This document shows positions 1-5,468 of a stretch of DNA of 6,887 nt, one piece after another. This DNA is from Lachnospiraceae bacterium (GTDB lineage: Bacteria > Bacillota > Clostridia > Lachnospirales > Lachnospiraceae). A model generated the notes under the pieces. It was not told where the DNA came from. It was given only the letters and a program-made list of their open reading frames with translations, and made no database searches. The position numbers and the translations under genes are program-made. The stretch covers positions 1 to 6,887 of the forward strand of contig CAAGPW010000213.1 in assembly GCA_900771955.1 (NCBI GenBank), read 5' to 3'. Every line of letters begins with the position of its first letter. Position 1 is the stretch's first letter.

Positions 1-1
1 A

Positions 2-37
2 GACACCCGCCATTTTTATTATACGGGGGTTGAATGA
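2..37 (+). CDS. 3' end of an upstream gene (partial, tentative)
   Basis: A reading frame enters from the left edge and ends at TGA 35-37, giving the last residues DTRHFYYTGVE. Its stop overlaps the ATG of the next gene as ATGA, the arrangement typical of translationally coupled genes, and this is the main reason for listing it. Another frame is also open from base 1 and stops at TGA 31-33, directly before the same ATG, so the choice of frame is not secure. Too little is visible to name a family. Confidence 0.35.
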   Translation, partial: DTRHFYYTGVE

Positions 38-708
38 AAGAGTTAAGCATTTTTGTAGATGAATCTGGTGATTTTGGGGATTATGATTATCATGCACCAT
101 TTTATATTATATCTATGGTATTACATGATCAGGCAGTTAATATTCTTGACGATTTGAAAATATTAGAGAATGAACTCAGTAATATTGGATGGCCAAAGCA
201 TAGTGTTCATGCAGGACCAGTGATAAGGTCGGAAGAAGAATACCGAGGACATGATTTAAAAGAACGACAAAAAATTATTATGAAAATGATGGGTTTTGTA
301 CGTCACTTGAATATAAACTTTAAGTCAATATACATAGAAAAGAAACATATAGAGGATTCTATAGAAGCAACCGGAAAGCTTAGTAAGCAATTAGCTGTAT
401 TTATTCGTCATAATTATGCCTTTTTCTGCAATTATGATACTGTTAAGATATATTATGATAATGGACAAGTGGAGGTAACAAGAATTCTATCATCAGTTTT
501 TAACGCATTACTGGAAAACGTTGAATTTCGTAAGGTAATTCCAGCTGATTATAGATTGTTTCAAGTTGCAGATTTGATATGTACACTTAAGTTGACGGAA
601 CTAAAGATGGAGAATCATTTGTTATCAAAATCAGAAATATATTTTTTCAATGATGAGAGAACATTAAAGAAGAATTATTTGAAGCCATTATCAAAGAAGG
701 AATTGTAG
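34..708 (+). CDS. DUF3800 family protein
   Basis: The 224-residue product carries the hallmarks of the DUF3800 family: an N-terminal acidic motif FVDESGDFG (residues 7-15), a central strand with YYDNGQ (140-145), and a C-terminal helix FQVADLICTLKL (176-187) followed by a basic RTLKKNYLKPL tail (209-219). Family members are thought to have an RNase H-like fold in which the two acidic motifs form a metal site, so nuclease activity is possible but is inferred. They are common in mobile and defence-rich regions. The length is normal and both conserved ends are present, so the gene appears intact. The start is preceded by a GGGGG stretch and overlaps the end of a possible upstream frame as ATGA. 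The gene is AT-richer, with A/T-ending codons, than everything from about 1049 onward, which suggests horizontal acquisition. The biological role is unknown. Confidence 0.85.
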   Translation: MKELSIFVDESGDFGDYDYHAPFYIISMVLHDQAVNILDDLKILENELSNIGWPKHSVHAGPVIRSEEEYRGHDLKERQKIIMKMMGFVRHLNINFKSIYIEKKHIEDSIEATGKLSKQLAVFIRHNYAFFCNYDTVKIYYDNGQVEVTRILSSVFNALLENVEFRKVIPADYRLFQVADLICTLKLTELKMENHLLSKSEIYFFNDERTLKKNYLKPLSKKEL

Positions 709-894
709 AGCAAAATGATGCAAGATATAGAGATTTGCAATCTAAAGGAAGTGGAATAAAGTGGATTGTATAGCTTTAAGTAAATAACTGGGCAAATTAT
801 AGGCTTAAAGGTGGAGTTGAAGCATTACCGGAAGGTCTGTAAATTAGGTAGAATGGAGATAAGAATCGTGGTAAAAGAAAATAAAGTATCTTTA
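709..894. other. AT-rich stretch with no convincing gene
   Basis: Nothing here supports a gene. A frame different from that of the DUF3800 gene is open from about 657 to 761 and reads plausibly like protein at its end (RDLQSKGSGIKWIV), but it has no start codon and overlaps the DUF3800 C-terminus, so it could be a degraded fragment or chance. A 14-codon ORF from about ATG 853 to the TGA near 900 has no convincing ribosome site. Base composition matches the DUF3800 gene rather than the downstream genes. Confidence 0.5.
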
Positions 895-916
895 ATGTGA
901 TCAGCATGTGATCAGC
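895..916. repeat. Tandem 11-bp direct repeat
   Basis: ATGTGATCAGC occurs twice back to back, at 895-905 and 906-916. The second copy supplies the 5' arm of the following terminator hairpin. It lies near the change from AT-rich to more balanced composition, so it may be slippage or a junction scar. Only the sequence identity is directly visible. Confidence 0.6.
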
Positions 917-939
917 GGGAAATCACCCGCTGATTTTTT
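911..939 (+). terminator. Intrinsic terminator upstream of the LytTR regulator
   Basis: TCAGCGGG (912-919) pairs perfectly with CCCGCTGA (926-933) around a six-base loop, followed directly by six T residues (934-939). It would end transcripts arriving from the DUF3800 side. Its T-tract abuts and partly overlaps the first regulator-type repeat of the downstream promoter. Confidence 0.85.
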
Positions 940-1005
940 CGTTACATAAAAAACACGTTTCGTTACATAGAATTGAATTTCAAAGAGAAAATGGCGATAT
1001 AAAAG
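936..1005 (+). promoter_or_regulatory. LytTR-type activator promoter P1 (direct repeats plus -10)
   Basis: Two direct repeats TTCGTTACAT lie at 938-947 and 959-968, exactly 21 bp apart, so they face the same side of the helix. This is the usual geometry of LytTR (AgrA-type) binding sites, in which two short direct repeats contact a regulator dimer. About 30 bp downstream is GGCGATATAAAAG (993-1005) with TATAAA at 998-1003 as a likely -10. No good -35 is present (TTGAAT at 973-978 is the nearest), which fits an activator-dependent promoter. The predicted transcript starts near 1010. The same layout recurs before the next gene. Assigning the neighbouring regulator as the binder is inference. 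Confidence 0.75.
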
Positions 1006-1048
1006 AGGAAATACTTGAATGGAACAAGATCCGGGGAGTAGAAGACGA

Positions 1049-1759
1049 ATGCTGAAAATAGCAATATGTGACGATGAGCAGCCCATAAGAGAATACCTGA
1101 AAAAGCTGATAGAAAAATGTACGGAGGCGGAAGTAAGCCTGTTCGCTGACGGTGGAGAACTGTTGGCGGAAGCCACGGCGTTTGATCTGATCCTGTTAGA
1201 CATTTCCCTGAACCGGGATCAGGATGCGACGGGACCAGACGGCATGGAGACGGCCAGAAAGATTCGGGAAAGATCTGATGCCCTGATCATCTTCGTGACG
1301 GCTTTACGGGAATATGTGTTTGAAGGCTATGATGTCGGGGCATTTCATTATCTCTTAAAACCCATTGATGAGCAGAAGTTCACAGAAGTCATGGACAGGG
1401 CGATCCGTCAGATCCGGAGTAAGAAGAATGTGGAACCGCTGGTTATAAAAGTGGGCGGCAATTATGTCAGAATACCGGTGGATGATATCATCTATGCTGA
1501 GAATCAGGCCAGAAAAATTATTTTGCACACCAAATCTAAGAAGGAACCCTACTGTTTTTACGAAAAAATGGAAGTGTTGGAGCAGAAGCTTGGGGATCGC
1601 TTTTTCCGTTCCCATCGGGGCTTTCTGGTGAATCTGCAGGAGGTCGCCCGGTATGACAACAGCAACATAGAATTAAAAAACGGAGAGAGCGTATTTTTAG
1701 CAAAGCAGAAGTACAATGATTTTGTCACGGCGTACATGAAATATCTGAGAAAGGTATAG
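1049..1759 (+). CDS. LytTR-family response regulator (orphan)
   Basis: This 236-residue protein is a two-component response regulator of the LytR/AlgR/AgrA type. The receiver domain (about 1-125) has the acidic pair D8-D9, the phosphoacceptor D51 in DLILLDIS, T84 and K104 in LLKP. The C-terminal LytTR DNA-binding domain (about 130-235) begins LVIKVGGNYVRIPVDDIIY and has FFRSHRGFLVNL at 185-196. Length is normal and all key residues are present. The start at 1049 is preferred over an in-frame ATG at 1019: GGGGAG at 1033-1038 is suitably spaced, the receiver begins exactly there, and the 1019 ATG would lie only about nine bases from the predicted transcript start with no ribosome site. No histidine kinase is adjacent. 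Direct repeats upstream suggest autoregulation, and the same repeats precede the next gene. The partner kinase and signal are unknown. Confidence 0.92.
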   Translation: MLKIAICDDEQPIREYLKKLIEKCTEAEVSLFADGGELLAEATAFDLILLDISLNRDQDATGPDGMETARKIRERSDALIIFVTALREYVFEGYDVGAFHYLLKPIDEQKFTEVMDRAIRQIRSKKNVEPLVIKVGGNYVRIPVDDIIYAENQARKIILHTKSKKEPYCFYEKMEVLEQKLGDRFFRSHRGFLVNLQEVARYDNSNIELKNGESVFLAKQKYNDFVTAYMKYLRKV

Positions 1760-1786
1760 GTGATGCTTCAAGCCTGCTGATTTTTT

Positions 1787-1855
1787 TTCGTTACAGGAAA
1801 AGAACGGTTCGTTACAAGTGGTATTAATGATGAAAGAAAAGCGGCGATATAAAAG
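1787..1855 (+). promoter_or_regulatory. LytTR-type activator promoter P2
   Basis: This repeats the layout of P1. TTCGTTACA occurs at 1787-1795 and 1808-1816, again 21 bp apart. GGCGATATAAAAG follows at 1843-1855 with TATAAA at 1848-1853; it is one base further from the repeats than in P1. An upstream CTGATTTTTTTT (1777-1788) matches the sequence before P1, although no terminator hairpin is evident here. No strong -35 is visible. The transcript would start near 1860, giving about 44 bases before the next ATG. A conserved operator-promoter block in front of two adjacent genes is strong evidence for shared control. Confidence 0.75.
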
Positions 1856-1903
1856 GCAGAAGTAAAAATCAAAAAATGACTGCAAATCAAAGGAGGTCGC
1901 AAA

Positions 1904-2584
1904 ATGAGAATCACAACCCAAATGCTGGCAAATTCCGCAGCAAAAAGCGGGATTCCCATTCAGAGAACGTCGCTATTGGATATTATTAATAACAAGTCAT
2001 CCCAGAACCTGTTGGGAACCACCGGGAAGAACACGAGCACCACCCGTACCAGTGCCACGGACATCCTGCGGAAAAACAATTATGCAAAGCTGGAAGACCT
2101 GTCTGAGAAGCTGAATCAGTCCGCGGCAAAGCTGGTGGGCACCGATAAGGATTCCAGCTACGACAAGGCAAAAGAAAGCGGGGACACCACGGACATCCTG
2201 AGTGATGTGAACAAAATGGTGGAAGCATATAATGCCACCATGAAGCAGCTTAAGACCACCGGCGGAACCATGAATGAATTTTATCTTCAACAGTTAAAAA
2301 ACATTCCGGCGGGCAGCAAAGAAGCACTGGAAAGCATAGGAATCACCAAGGCAAAGGACGGAAGCCTGATCGTGGATGAAAAAGTATTCCGGAACGCGGA
2401 TGCAGATACCTTGCAGAAGGTACTGGGAGGGGAAAAAGGCTTCGCCTCCAAAATAAGCTTTCTCGGCGAGCACATCAGCAAGAACGCTTCCGAAAATGTG
2501 GTCAGTGCATCTAACCGGTATGGCTCCAACGGGTCGACCTATATGGAAGCTTTTGAAGCCAACAAGTACAATTTCTTCGGGTAA
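1904..2584 (+). CDS. Cysteine-free FliD-like/filament-type hypothetical protein
   Basis: The 226-residue product begins MRITTQMLANSAA, reminiscent of the N-termini of flagellin and hook-associated proteins. A low-complexity Ser/Thr-rich linker covers residues 31-52. The part from about 97 to 200 resembles the C-terminal module of the flagellar cap protein FliD: DVNKMVEAYNATMKQL (101-116), then SIGITKAKDGSLIVDE (144-159), then a helix at 181-205. It ends with the aromatic KYNFFG. It has no cysteine, tryptophan, signal peptide or membrane segment, which suits a secreted or filament-type protein. It is far shorter than a true FliD, so this may be a FliD-derived family, probably confined to Lachnospiraceae. 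AGGAGG at 1891-1896 is seven bases before the ATG. It lies under P2 and ends in a strong terminator, so it can be a single-gene unit activated by the upstream regulator. The FliD relationship is judged by eye and the function is unknown. Confidence 0.85.
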   Translation: MRITTQMLANSAAKSGIPIQRTSLLDIINNKSSQNLLGTTGKNTSTTRTSATDILRKNNYAKLEDLSEKLNQSAAKLVGTDKDSSYDKAKESGDTTDILSDVNKMVEAYNATMKQLKTTGGTMNEFYLQQLKNIPAGSKEALESIGITKAKDGSLIVDEKVFRNADADTLQKVLGGEKGFASKISFLGEHISKNASENVVSASNRYGSNGSTYMEAFEANKYNFFG

Positions 2585-2595
2585 GATTGTGTTGT

Positions 2596-2641
2596 AAAAA
2601 AGGCGTTGTATTTCAGAAAATCTGAGATACAATGCCTTTTT
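2596..2641 (+). terminator. Strong intrinsic terminator
   Basis: Bases 2602-2617 pair with 2621-2636 to form a 16-bp stem (two G-T wobbles) closed by an AAA loop and followed by five T residues. An A-run before the 5' arm could also make it work on the opposite strand. It ends the transcript of the FliD-like gene and separates the regulatory unit from the following patch. Confidence 0.93.
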
Positions 2642-2688
2642 GCATATCCGGACCTGAAAAAGTGCGGATTTTATATCAAATTATAAAT

Positions 2689-2707
2689 GTAACATAAAAA
2701 AGGTTAC
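2689..2707. repeat. Short inverted repeat GTAAC-N9-GTTAC
   Basis: GTAAC and GTTAC flank an A-rich spacer about 75 bases upstream of the GH95 remnant. The arms are only five bases, too weak for a terminator. The same GTTAC core appears in the LytTR-type repeats and the TetR operator of this window, so this may be a regulator site, possibly a relic of the promoter of the dead gene. Significance is uncertain. Confidence 0.3.
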
Positions 2708-2781
2708 GTTTTTAAATGGTGATAAATGAAAGATTTATCTGTGTAGGAAAGTGAGAATAATGGAGACACAGGAGGAATGAT

Positions 2782-3219
2782 ATGAGCAGGTTATGGTATG
2801 ATCACCCGGCGAAAGAATGGGAGGAGGCACTTCCCATCGGAAACGGCGCTGTCGGCATGCCCGGAGGGAATGCATCCGTACCAGACGCTGGGAGAGATCC
2901 AGTTCTTTTTCGATGGGATCGAAGGCGGAAGAGAGCGGAAAAGCGGCAACCTGAAAGAAATGGTGCTGTGTGAAGGCACGAAACGCTATGAGAGAAGTCT
3001 GGATCTGGATACCGCCATCTGCCTTTGTTCGAATTGTTGAAAAAGGTGCAAAAGAATGGCAGATATACTGCCAGAGAAATGTATGGGTGCCGGGGATTCG
3101 TGGCGCATCACAACACGGATATCCACGGGGATACCGCGCCGCAGGATACCATAGTGAAATATGAAGGTATTGCAAAAAGACTGCAATTAAAGAAGGGCGA
3201 AAGCAAAAAGTTGTTTTGA
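2782..3219 (+). pseudogene. GH95 alpha-L-fucosidase pseudogene, multiply deleted
   Basis: The remnant starts with a good ribosome site (AGGAGG, about 2770-2775) and an ATG followed by LWYDHPAKEWEEALPIGNG, the conserved N-terminus of family GH95 (fucoside hydrolases acting on host glycans). At about 2848-2862 homology jumps to another frame reading PEGMHPYQTLGEIQFFF and continues to RSLDLDTAI. At about 3017-3025 it returns to the first frame with PLFELLKK and the family signature MYGCRGFVAHHNTDI, where most members continue with WGD and this one has HGD. At about 3150-3160 it jumps again to a tail, LQLKKGESKKLF, ending at TGA 3217. GH95 enzymes usually have some 700-800 residues, so about four fifths is missing through at least three internal deletions, one or two with frameshift. 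No active enzyme can be made. Homology calls are from remembered family motifs. Confidence 0.85.
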
Positions 3220-3227
3220 AAGCTGTC

Positions 3228-3256
3228 TTGACAAGTTACCCGTCGGTTACTATACT
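3228..3256 (+). promoter_or_regulatory. Near-consensus sigma-A promoter of the TetR gene
   Basis: TTGACA at 3228-3233 and TATACT at 3251-3256 are separated by exactly 17 bases, close to an ideal vegetative promoter. Transcription should start near 3263. The spacer is filled by the left operator arm and the start region by the right arm, so bound repressor would block RNA polymerase. Confidence 0.88.
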
Positions 3257-3278
3257 ATAAAGTAACCGACGGGTAACT
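3234..3278. promoter_or_regulatory. Perfect 18-bp inverted repeat, probable double TetR operator
   Basis: AGTTACCCGTCGGTTACT (3234-3251) and its exact reverse complement (3261-3278) are separated by nine bases. Each arm is itself a partial dyad of the form AGTNACC-N4-GGTNACT, so each can be read as an operator for one TetR dimer, with centres 27 bp apart. The arms cover the -35/-10 spacer and the transcription start. Negative autoregulation by the TetR protein encoded immediately downstream is the natural inference. Since only the right arm is transcribed, the long palindrome cannot act as an RNA hairpin of this transcript. Confidence 0.85.
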
Positions 3279-3323
3279 ATTTGCGTTTTGATTTGTTAAT
3301 TGAAGGAAACAGGGAGGATGACA

Positions 3324-3962
3324 ATGGAAGCAAGAGAAAAGAATACCAAAGAAAGAATTCTGGAGGAGGCGCTGATCCTTTTTTCCCAGAGCGGTTATAT
3401 GGGAACTTCCATGAGTGACATTGCGGCAAGACTTGGGGTTACCAAAGCCGCACTATATAAACATTATAAGAGCAAACAGGAGATTCTGGACAGTGTTGTA
3501 ATGAAAATGAATGCGATGGATGAGGAAAGAGTAAAGCAATATGAGATGCCGGAAGGCAAAATGGAGGAAGTGATTGCAGGATATAAAGAGGCGGAGTTCG
3601 ATAAGATCCGGCAATTTACAAAAGTACAGTTCCTTCATTGGACGGAAGAGCCCTTTTCCTGTTGTTTCCGAAAGATGCTGACTCTGGAACAGTACAGAGA
3701 TCCACAGATGGCTGCTCTTTACCGGAAGTATCTGGCAGAGGGTCCGCTGTCTTATATGGAGACTTTGTTTGCCGGGCTGTTGGGAAATTCCGAGATAGCC
3801 GGACAGATGGCACTTGATTTCTACGGGCCTATTTTTTTATTATACAGCATCTATGACGGTACCGGCGACAAGCAGCATATACTGGAACTCCTGGACCGGC
3901 ATGTGGAACATTTTTCGCAGGTGTTGAGGAGCACGGGAGGCGGCAGAAGCCTGCGGAGGTGA
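3324..3962 (+). CDS. TetR/AcrR family transcriptional regulator
   Basis: The 212-residue product has a typical TetR N-terminal DNA-binding domain. Helix 1 is ERILEEALILFSQSGYMGTS (10-29), and the helix-turn-helix is SDIAARLGVTKAALYKHYKSK (31-51). The rest (about 60-205) is the variable helical ligand-binding and dimerisation region, with a Cys pair at 113-114; the ligand cannot be predicted. Length is typical. The start at 3324 is chosen because AGGGAGG at 3311-3317 lies six bases upstream; in-frame ATGs at 3300 and 3318 are less well placed. A near-consensus promoter covered by a perfect inverted repeat upstream indicates autorepression. The stop codon lies inside the ribosome site of the next small ORF, so the two should be translated together. 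TetR regulators usually control an adjacent transporter or enzyme, but no intact obvious target is present here, which suggests loss of the original partner. Confidence 0.93.
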   Translation: MEAREKNTKERILEEALILFSQSGYMGTSMSDIAARLGVTKAALYKHYKSKQEILDSVVMKMNAMDEERVKQYEMPEGKMEEVIAGYKEAEFDKIRQFTKVQFLHWTEEPFSCCFRKMLTLEQYRDPQMAALYRKYLAEGPLSYMETLFAGLLGNSEIAGQMALDFYGPIFLLYSIYDGTGDKQHILELLDRHVEHFSQVLRSTGGGRSLRR

Positions 3963-3965
3963 TCC
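3955..3965 (+). promoter_or_regulatory. Exceptionally complete Shine-Dalgarno overlapping a stop codon
   Basis: GGAGGTGATCC matches the full anti-Shine-Dalgarno end of 16S rRNA over 11 bases. It contains the TGA stop (3960-3962) of the TetR gene and lies eight bases (counted from GGAGG) before GTG 3968. This decides the start of the small downstream ORF and points to translational coupling. Confidence 0.8.
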
Positions 3966-3967
3966 GG

Positions 3968-4177
3968 GTGAAGTTCAACGTAGAACAGATTGCAGAAGAA
4001 AAAGAAGAAGAGGTGCTTGTGTGCTGCCATGATTCGGATGCGATCATTTATGCATCCTTTATTCTGCTGGCAAAACTTCTCTGGCAGCTGATCGATTACA
4101 GAATTACCGTCAGAACAGCGGCAGACATCAATGAAAAGATCAGAAAGCGCAGACGGGAACAGCTGCATAAAGCATGA
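3968..4177 (+). CDS. Small protein coupled to TetR, possible LytTR-regulator remnant
   Basis: This 69-residue ORF starts with GTG, set by a very strong ribosome site that overlaps the TetR stop; an in-frame GTG at 3959 lies inside that site and is unlikely. Visible parts are an acidic N-terminus (MKFNVEQIAEEKEEEVLVCC), a hydrophobic stretch IIYASFILLAKLLWQLI (about 26-42) that could be one membrane helix, and a strongly basic tail (KIRKRRREQLHK). The first 20 or so residues resemble from memory the N-termini of small stand-alone LytTR regulators found beside DUF3021 proteins, but the LytTR domain itself is absent, so it could be a truncated remnant joined to unrelated sequence. It could equally be a genuine small membrane protein. 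Function is not recognised. Confidence 0.55.
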   Translation: MKFNVEQIAEEKEEEVLVCCHDSDAIIYASFILLAKLLWQLIDYRITVRTAADINEKIRKRRREQLHKA

Positions 4178-4202
4178 AAAGCATAGTGACGGAGGGTGGA
4201 AC

Positions 4203-4409
4203 GTGGAACAATTGGTAAAGAATCAATGGATTTCCTGTCCGGCATGCGGCGGAAACACAAGGACAAAAGTGCGGGAAGACACGGTACTGTATCATCAGCC
4301 CATCTTTTGTCCCAAATGCAGGAAAGAGTATCTTGTAAATGTAAAACAATTCAAAATGCAGATCGTAAAAGAACCGTACGCCGATCCACAGGAAAAGGCC
4401 AGAGCATAG
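4203..4409 (+). CDS. Cysteine-rich KTR domain protein
   Basis: The 68-residue product has two zinc-ribbon-type pairs, CPAC (12-15) and CPKC (36-39), the conserved NTRTKVREDT block (18-27) and the VNVKQFKMQIVKEP tail (46-58) characteristic of the Cys_rich_KTR family. Members are small and occur frequently on conjugative elements of the Tn916 type and other gut Firmicutes mobile elements; their biochemical role is unknown, and zinc binding is inferred from the cysteines. The start is GTG at 4203, seven bases after GGAGG at 4191-4195; an in-frame ATG at 4131 would extend it into the preceding ORF and has no better ribosome site. It follows the TetR and small ORF closely on the same strand and is probably co-transcribed. 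Its presence supports the view that this patch came with mobile DNA. Confidence 0.85.
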   Translation: MEQLVKNQWISCPACGGNTRTKVREDTVLYHQPIFCPKCRKEYLVNVKQFKMQIVKEPYADPQEKARA

Positions 4410-4576
4410 GAAAAGGAACAGATCGGTCATGGGGGTTGCAACTTTGGTGGAGAACCTGGACGGCAGTACGGGGGGACTGGCCCGGAAGGATGACGAAATA
4501 AGAAAAGCAGGATGAGAAAAAAGCTTCCGCACTATACAGTATTTTGTTCTGCCTGCCGAAATAAAAAAAGAACACA

Positions 4577-4590
4577 GTTACAGCAGTAAC
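4577..4590. repeat. Inverted repeat GTTAC-AGCA-GTAAC
   Basis: Two five-base arms flank AGCA just upstream of the coiled-coil gene. It could be a weak hairpin in the leader or a regulator half-site pair, since it uses the same GTTAC core as the LytTR-type and TetR-type sites in the window. The 21-bp direct-repeat geometry of P1 and P2 is absent. Confidence 0.35.
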
Positions 4591-4613
4591 GGAGACAGAG
4601 GGGCGGACAGCAG

Positions 4614-5444
4614 ATGCAGGTAAAGAATTATTCCGTATTTATGGGGGAAGACAGGATTCAAAGCAGACATGCGGCGAAGAAGGATGCGAAGCAAAAAAGG
4701 AACGGGAAAGCCATTGATGCCCGCGGAATAGCGGCGGCAACGGATCCTGTCGCGGTGAAAAGAGCCCGGGCGCAGAAGAAAGCCATGAAGATCCTGGGAG
4801 ATGCCTTTGCCGGAGAATCGAAGATCGATGATGATATGTCAGAGCGCAGGGAAAAGGTAAAATCCCTGACTCAGGAGATCGCGGACCGGAAGCAGGACAT
4901 AAAGGGACTGGAGGATGCGAAGGCGGCATTGCTGGAGCAGGGTGCGGATGAGAACTCCGAGGAGGTCAGACAGCTTTCCGAGGGCATCAGCGCTTATAAC
5001 AAACAGGTAATGGATGCGGAGAACGAACTTACGTCAGAAAACGCAGTGATCCGCCAGACGAAGATCGAACGACTGAAGTCGAATCCCATGGGAGAGGCCA
5101 GAGATCAGGCAGATGCCGTGATGGCGGCTGCCGGGGATGAGATCATGGGTATGCTCATCGCAGAGGGCAGGGAGCACATCGACCGGAAACAGGAAGAAGA
5201 GAAGAAAAAGGCCGAAGCAGCGGAAGAAAAGAAGCAGGAACAGGAAGCAAAGCTGGAAGCGAAAAAAGAGGACAGAGAAGAACAGAAAAAGCTGACCGAG
5301 AATATTGTGGAAGCCTCCAGAGAACTGAACGGGGGAGCAAAGGACAGCGTTGCCAGAGCACAGCAGGAGATCAGAGATATGATGAACCGGCTGAAGCTGG
5401 TGGAAGCTGATGTCAAGGGAGCCACCGTAGATCAGGGTGTATAA
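4614..5444 (+). CDS. Charged coiled-coil hypothetical protein
   Basis: The 276-residue product is not a family I can name. It is highly charged, with no cysteine, tryptophan, signal peptide or membrane segment. A basic N-terminal part (12-60, rich in Lys/Arg/Ala) is followed by a coiled coil at about 76-150 (SERREKVKSLTQEIADRKQD and onward), a short break (SNPMGEARDQADAVM), and an extremely Glu/Lys-rich helix at about 185-228 (RKQEEEKKKAEAAEEKKQEQ region) probably forming a single alpha helix. The last part (229-276) is amphipathic helix with a short tail. The ribosome site GAGGGG (4598-4603) is ten bases before the ATG. No clear promoter was found upstream, so it may be read from the TetR operon or from a weak activated promoter. 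Its composition resembles the FliD-like protein and the interrupted gene at 6462, suggesting a structural or scaffold role in the same system; this is inference. Confidence 0.88.
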   Translation: MQVKNYSVFMGEDRIQSRHAAKKDAKQKRNGKAIDARGIAAATDPVAVKRARAQKKAMKILGDAFAGESKIDDDMSERREKVKSLTQEIADRKQDIKGLEDAKAALLEQGADENSEEVRQLSEGISAYNKQVMDAENELTSENAVIRQTKIERLKSNPMGEARDQADAVMAAAGDEIMGMLIAEGREHIDRKQEEEKKKAEAAEEKKQEQEAKLEAKKEDREEQKKLTENIVEASRELNGGAKDSVARAQQEIRDMMNRLKLVEADVKGATVDQGV

Positions 5445-5468
5445 CAAAATAGATTAAAAAGAAAAATC

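Noticed and set aside
657..761. Open frame reading IIKEGIVEQNDARYRDLQSK as a possible gene fragment
   Set aside because: It has no start codon and overlaps the convincing DUF3800 C-terminus in another frame; chance is the simpler explanation.
1019..1048. Ten-residue N-terminal extension of the LytTR regulator
   Set aside because: The ATG at 1019 lies too close to the predicted transcript start for a ribosome site, and the receiver domain begins exactly at the 1049 start.
2646..2670. Possible second hairpin ATCCG/CGGAT after the main terminator
   Set aside because: Only five base pairs around a long loop with one weak extension; the strong terminator just upstream makes it unnecessary.
2791..3186. 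Separate small ORFs on both strands within the GH95 region
   Set aside because: The plus-strand ones are shifted pieces of the same decayed GH95 gene and the minus-strand ones are their shadows.
4429..4515. 28-residue ORF starting MGVATLVENLDGSTG
   Set aside because: It is short, has only a weak ribosome site and shows no recognisable family; the 4410-4613 interval otherwise shows no gene.
5034..5447. Long minus-strand ORFs opposite the coiled-coil gene
   Set aside because: They are Leu/Phe/Ser/Cys-rich complements of Glu/Lys/Arg codons, lack ribosome sites, and oppose a well-supported gene. Other minus-strand ORFs in the window are rejected for the same reasons.
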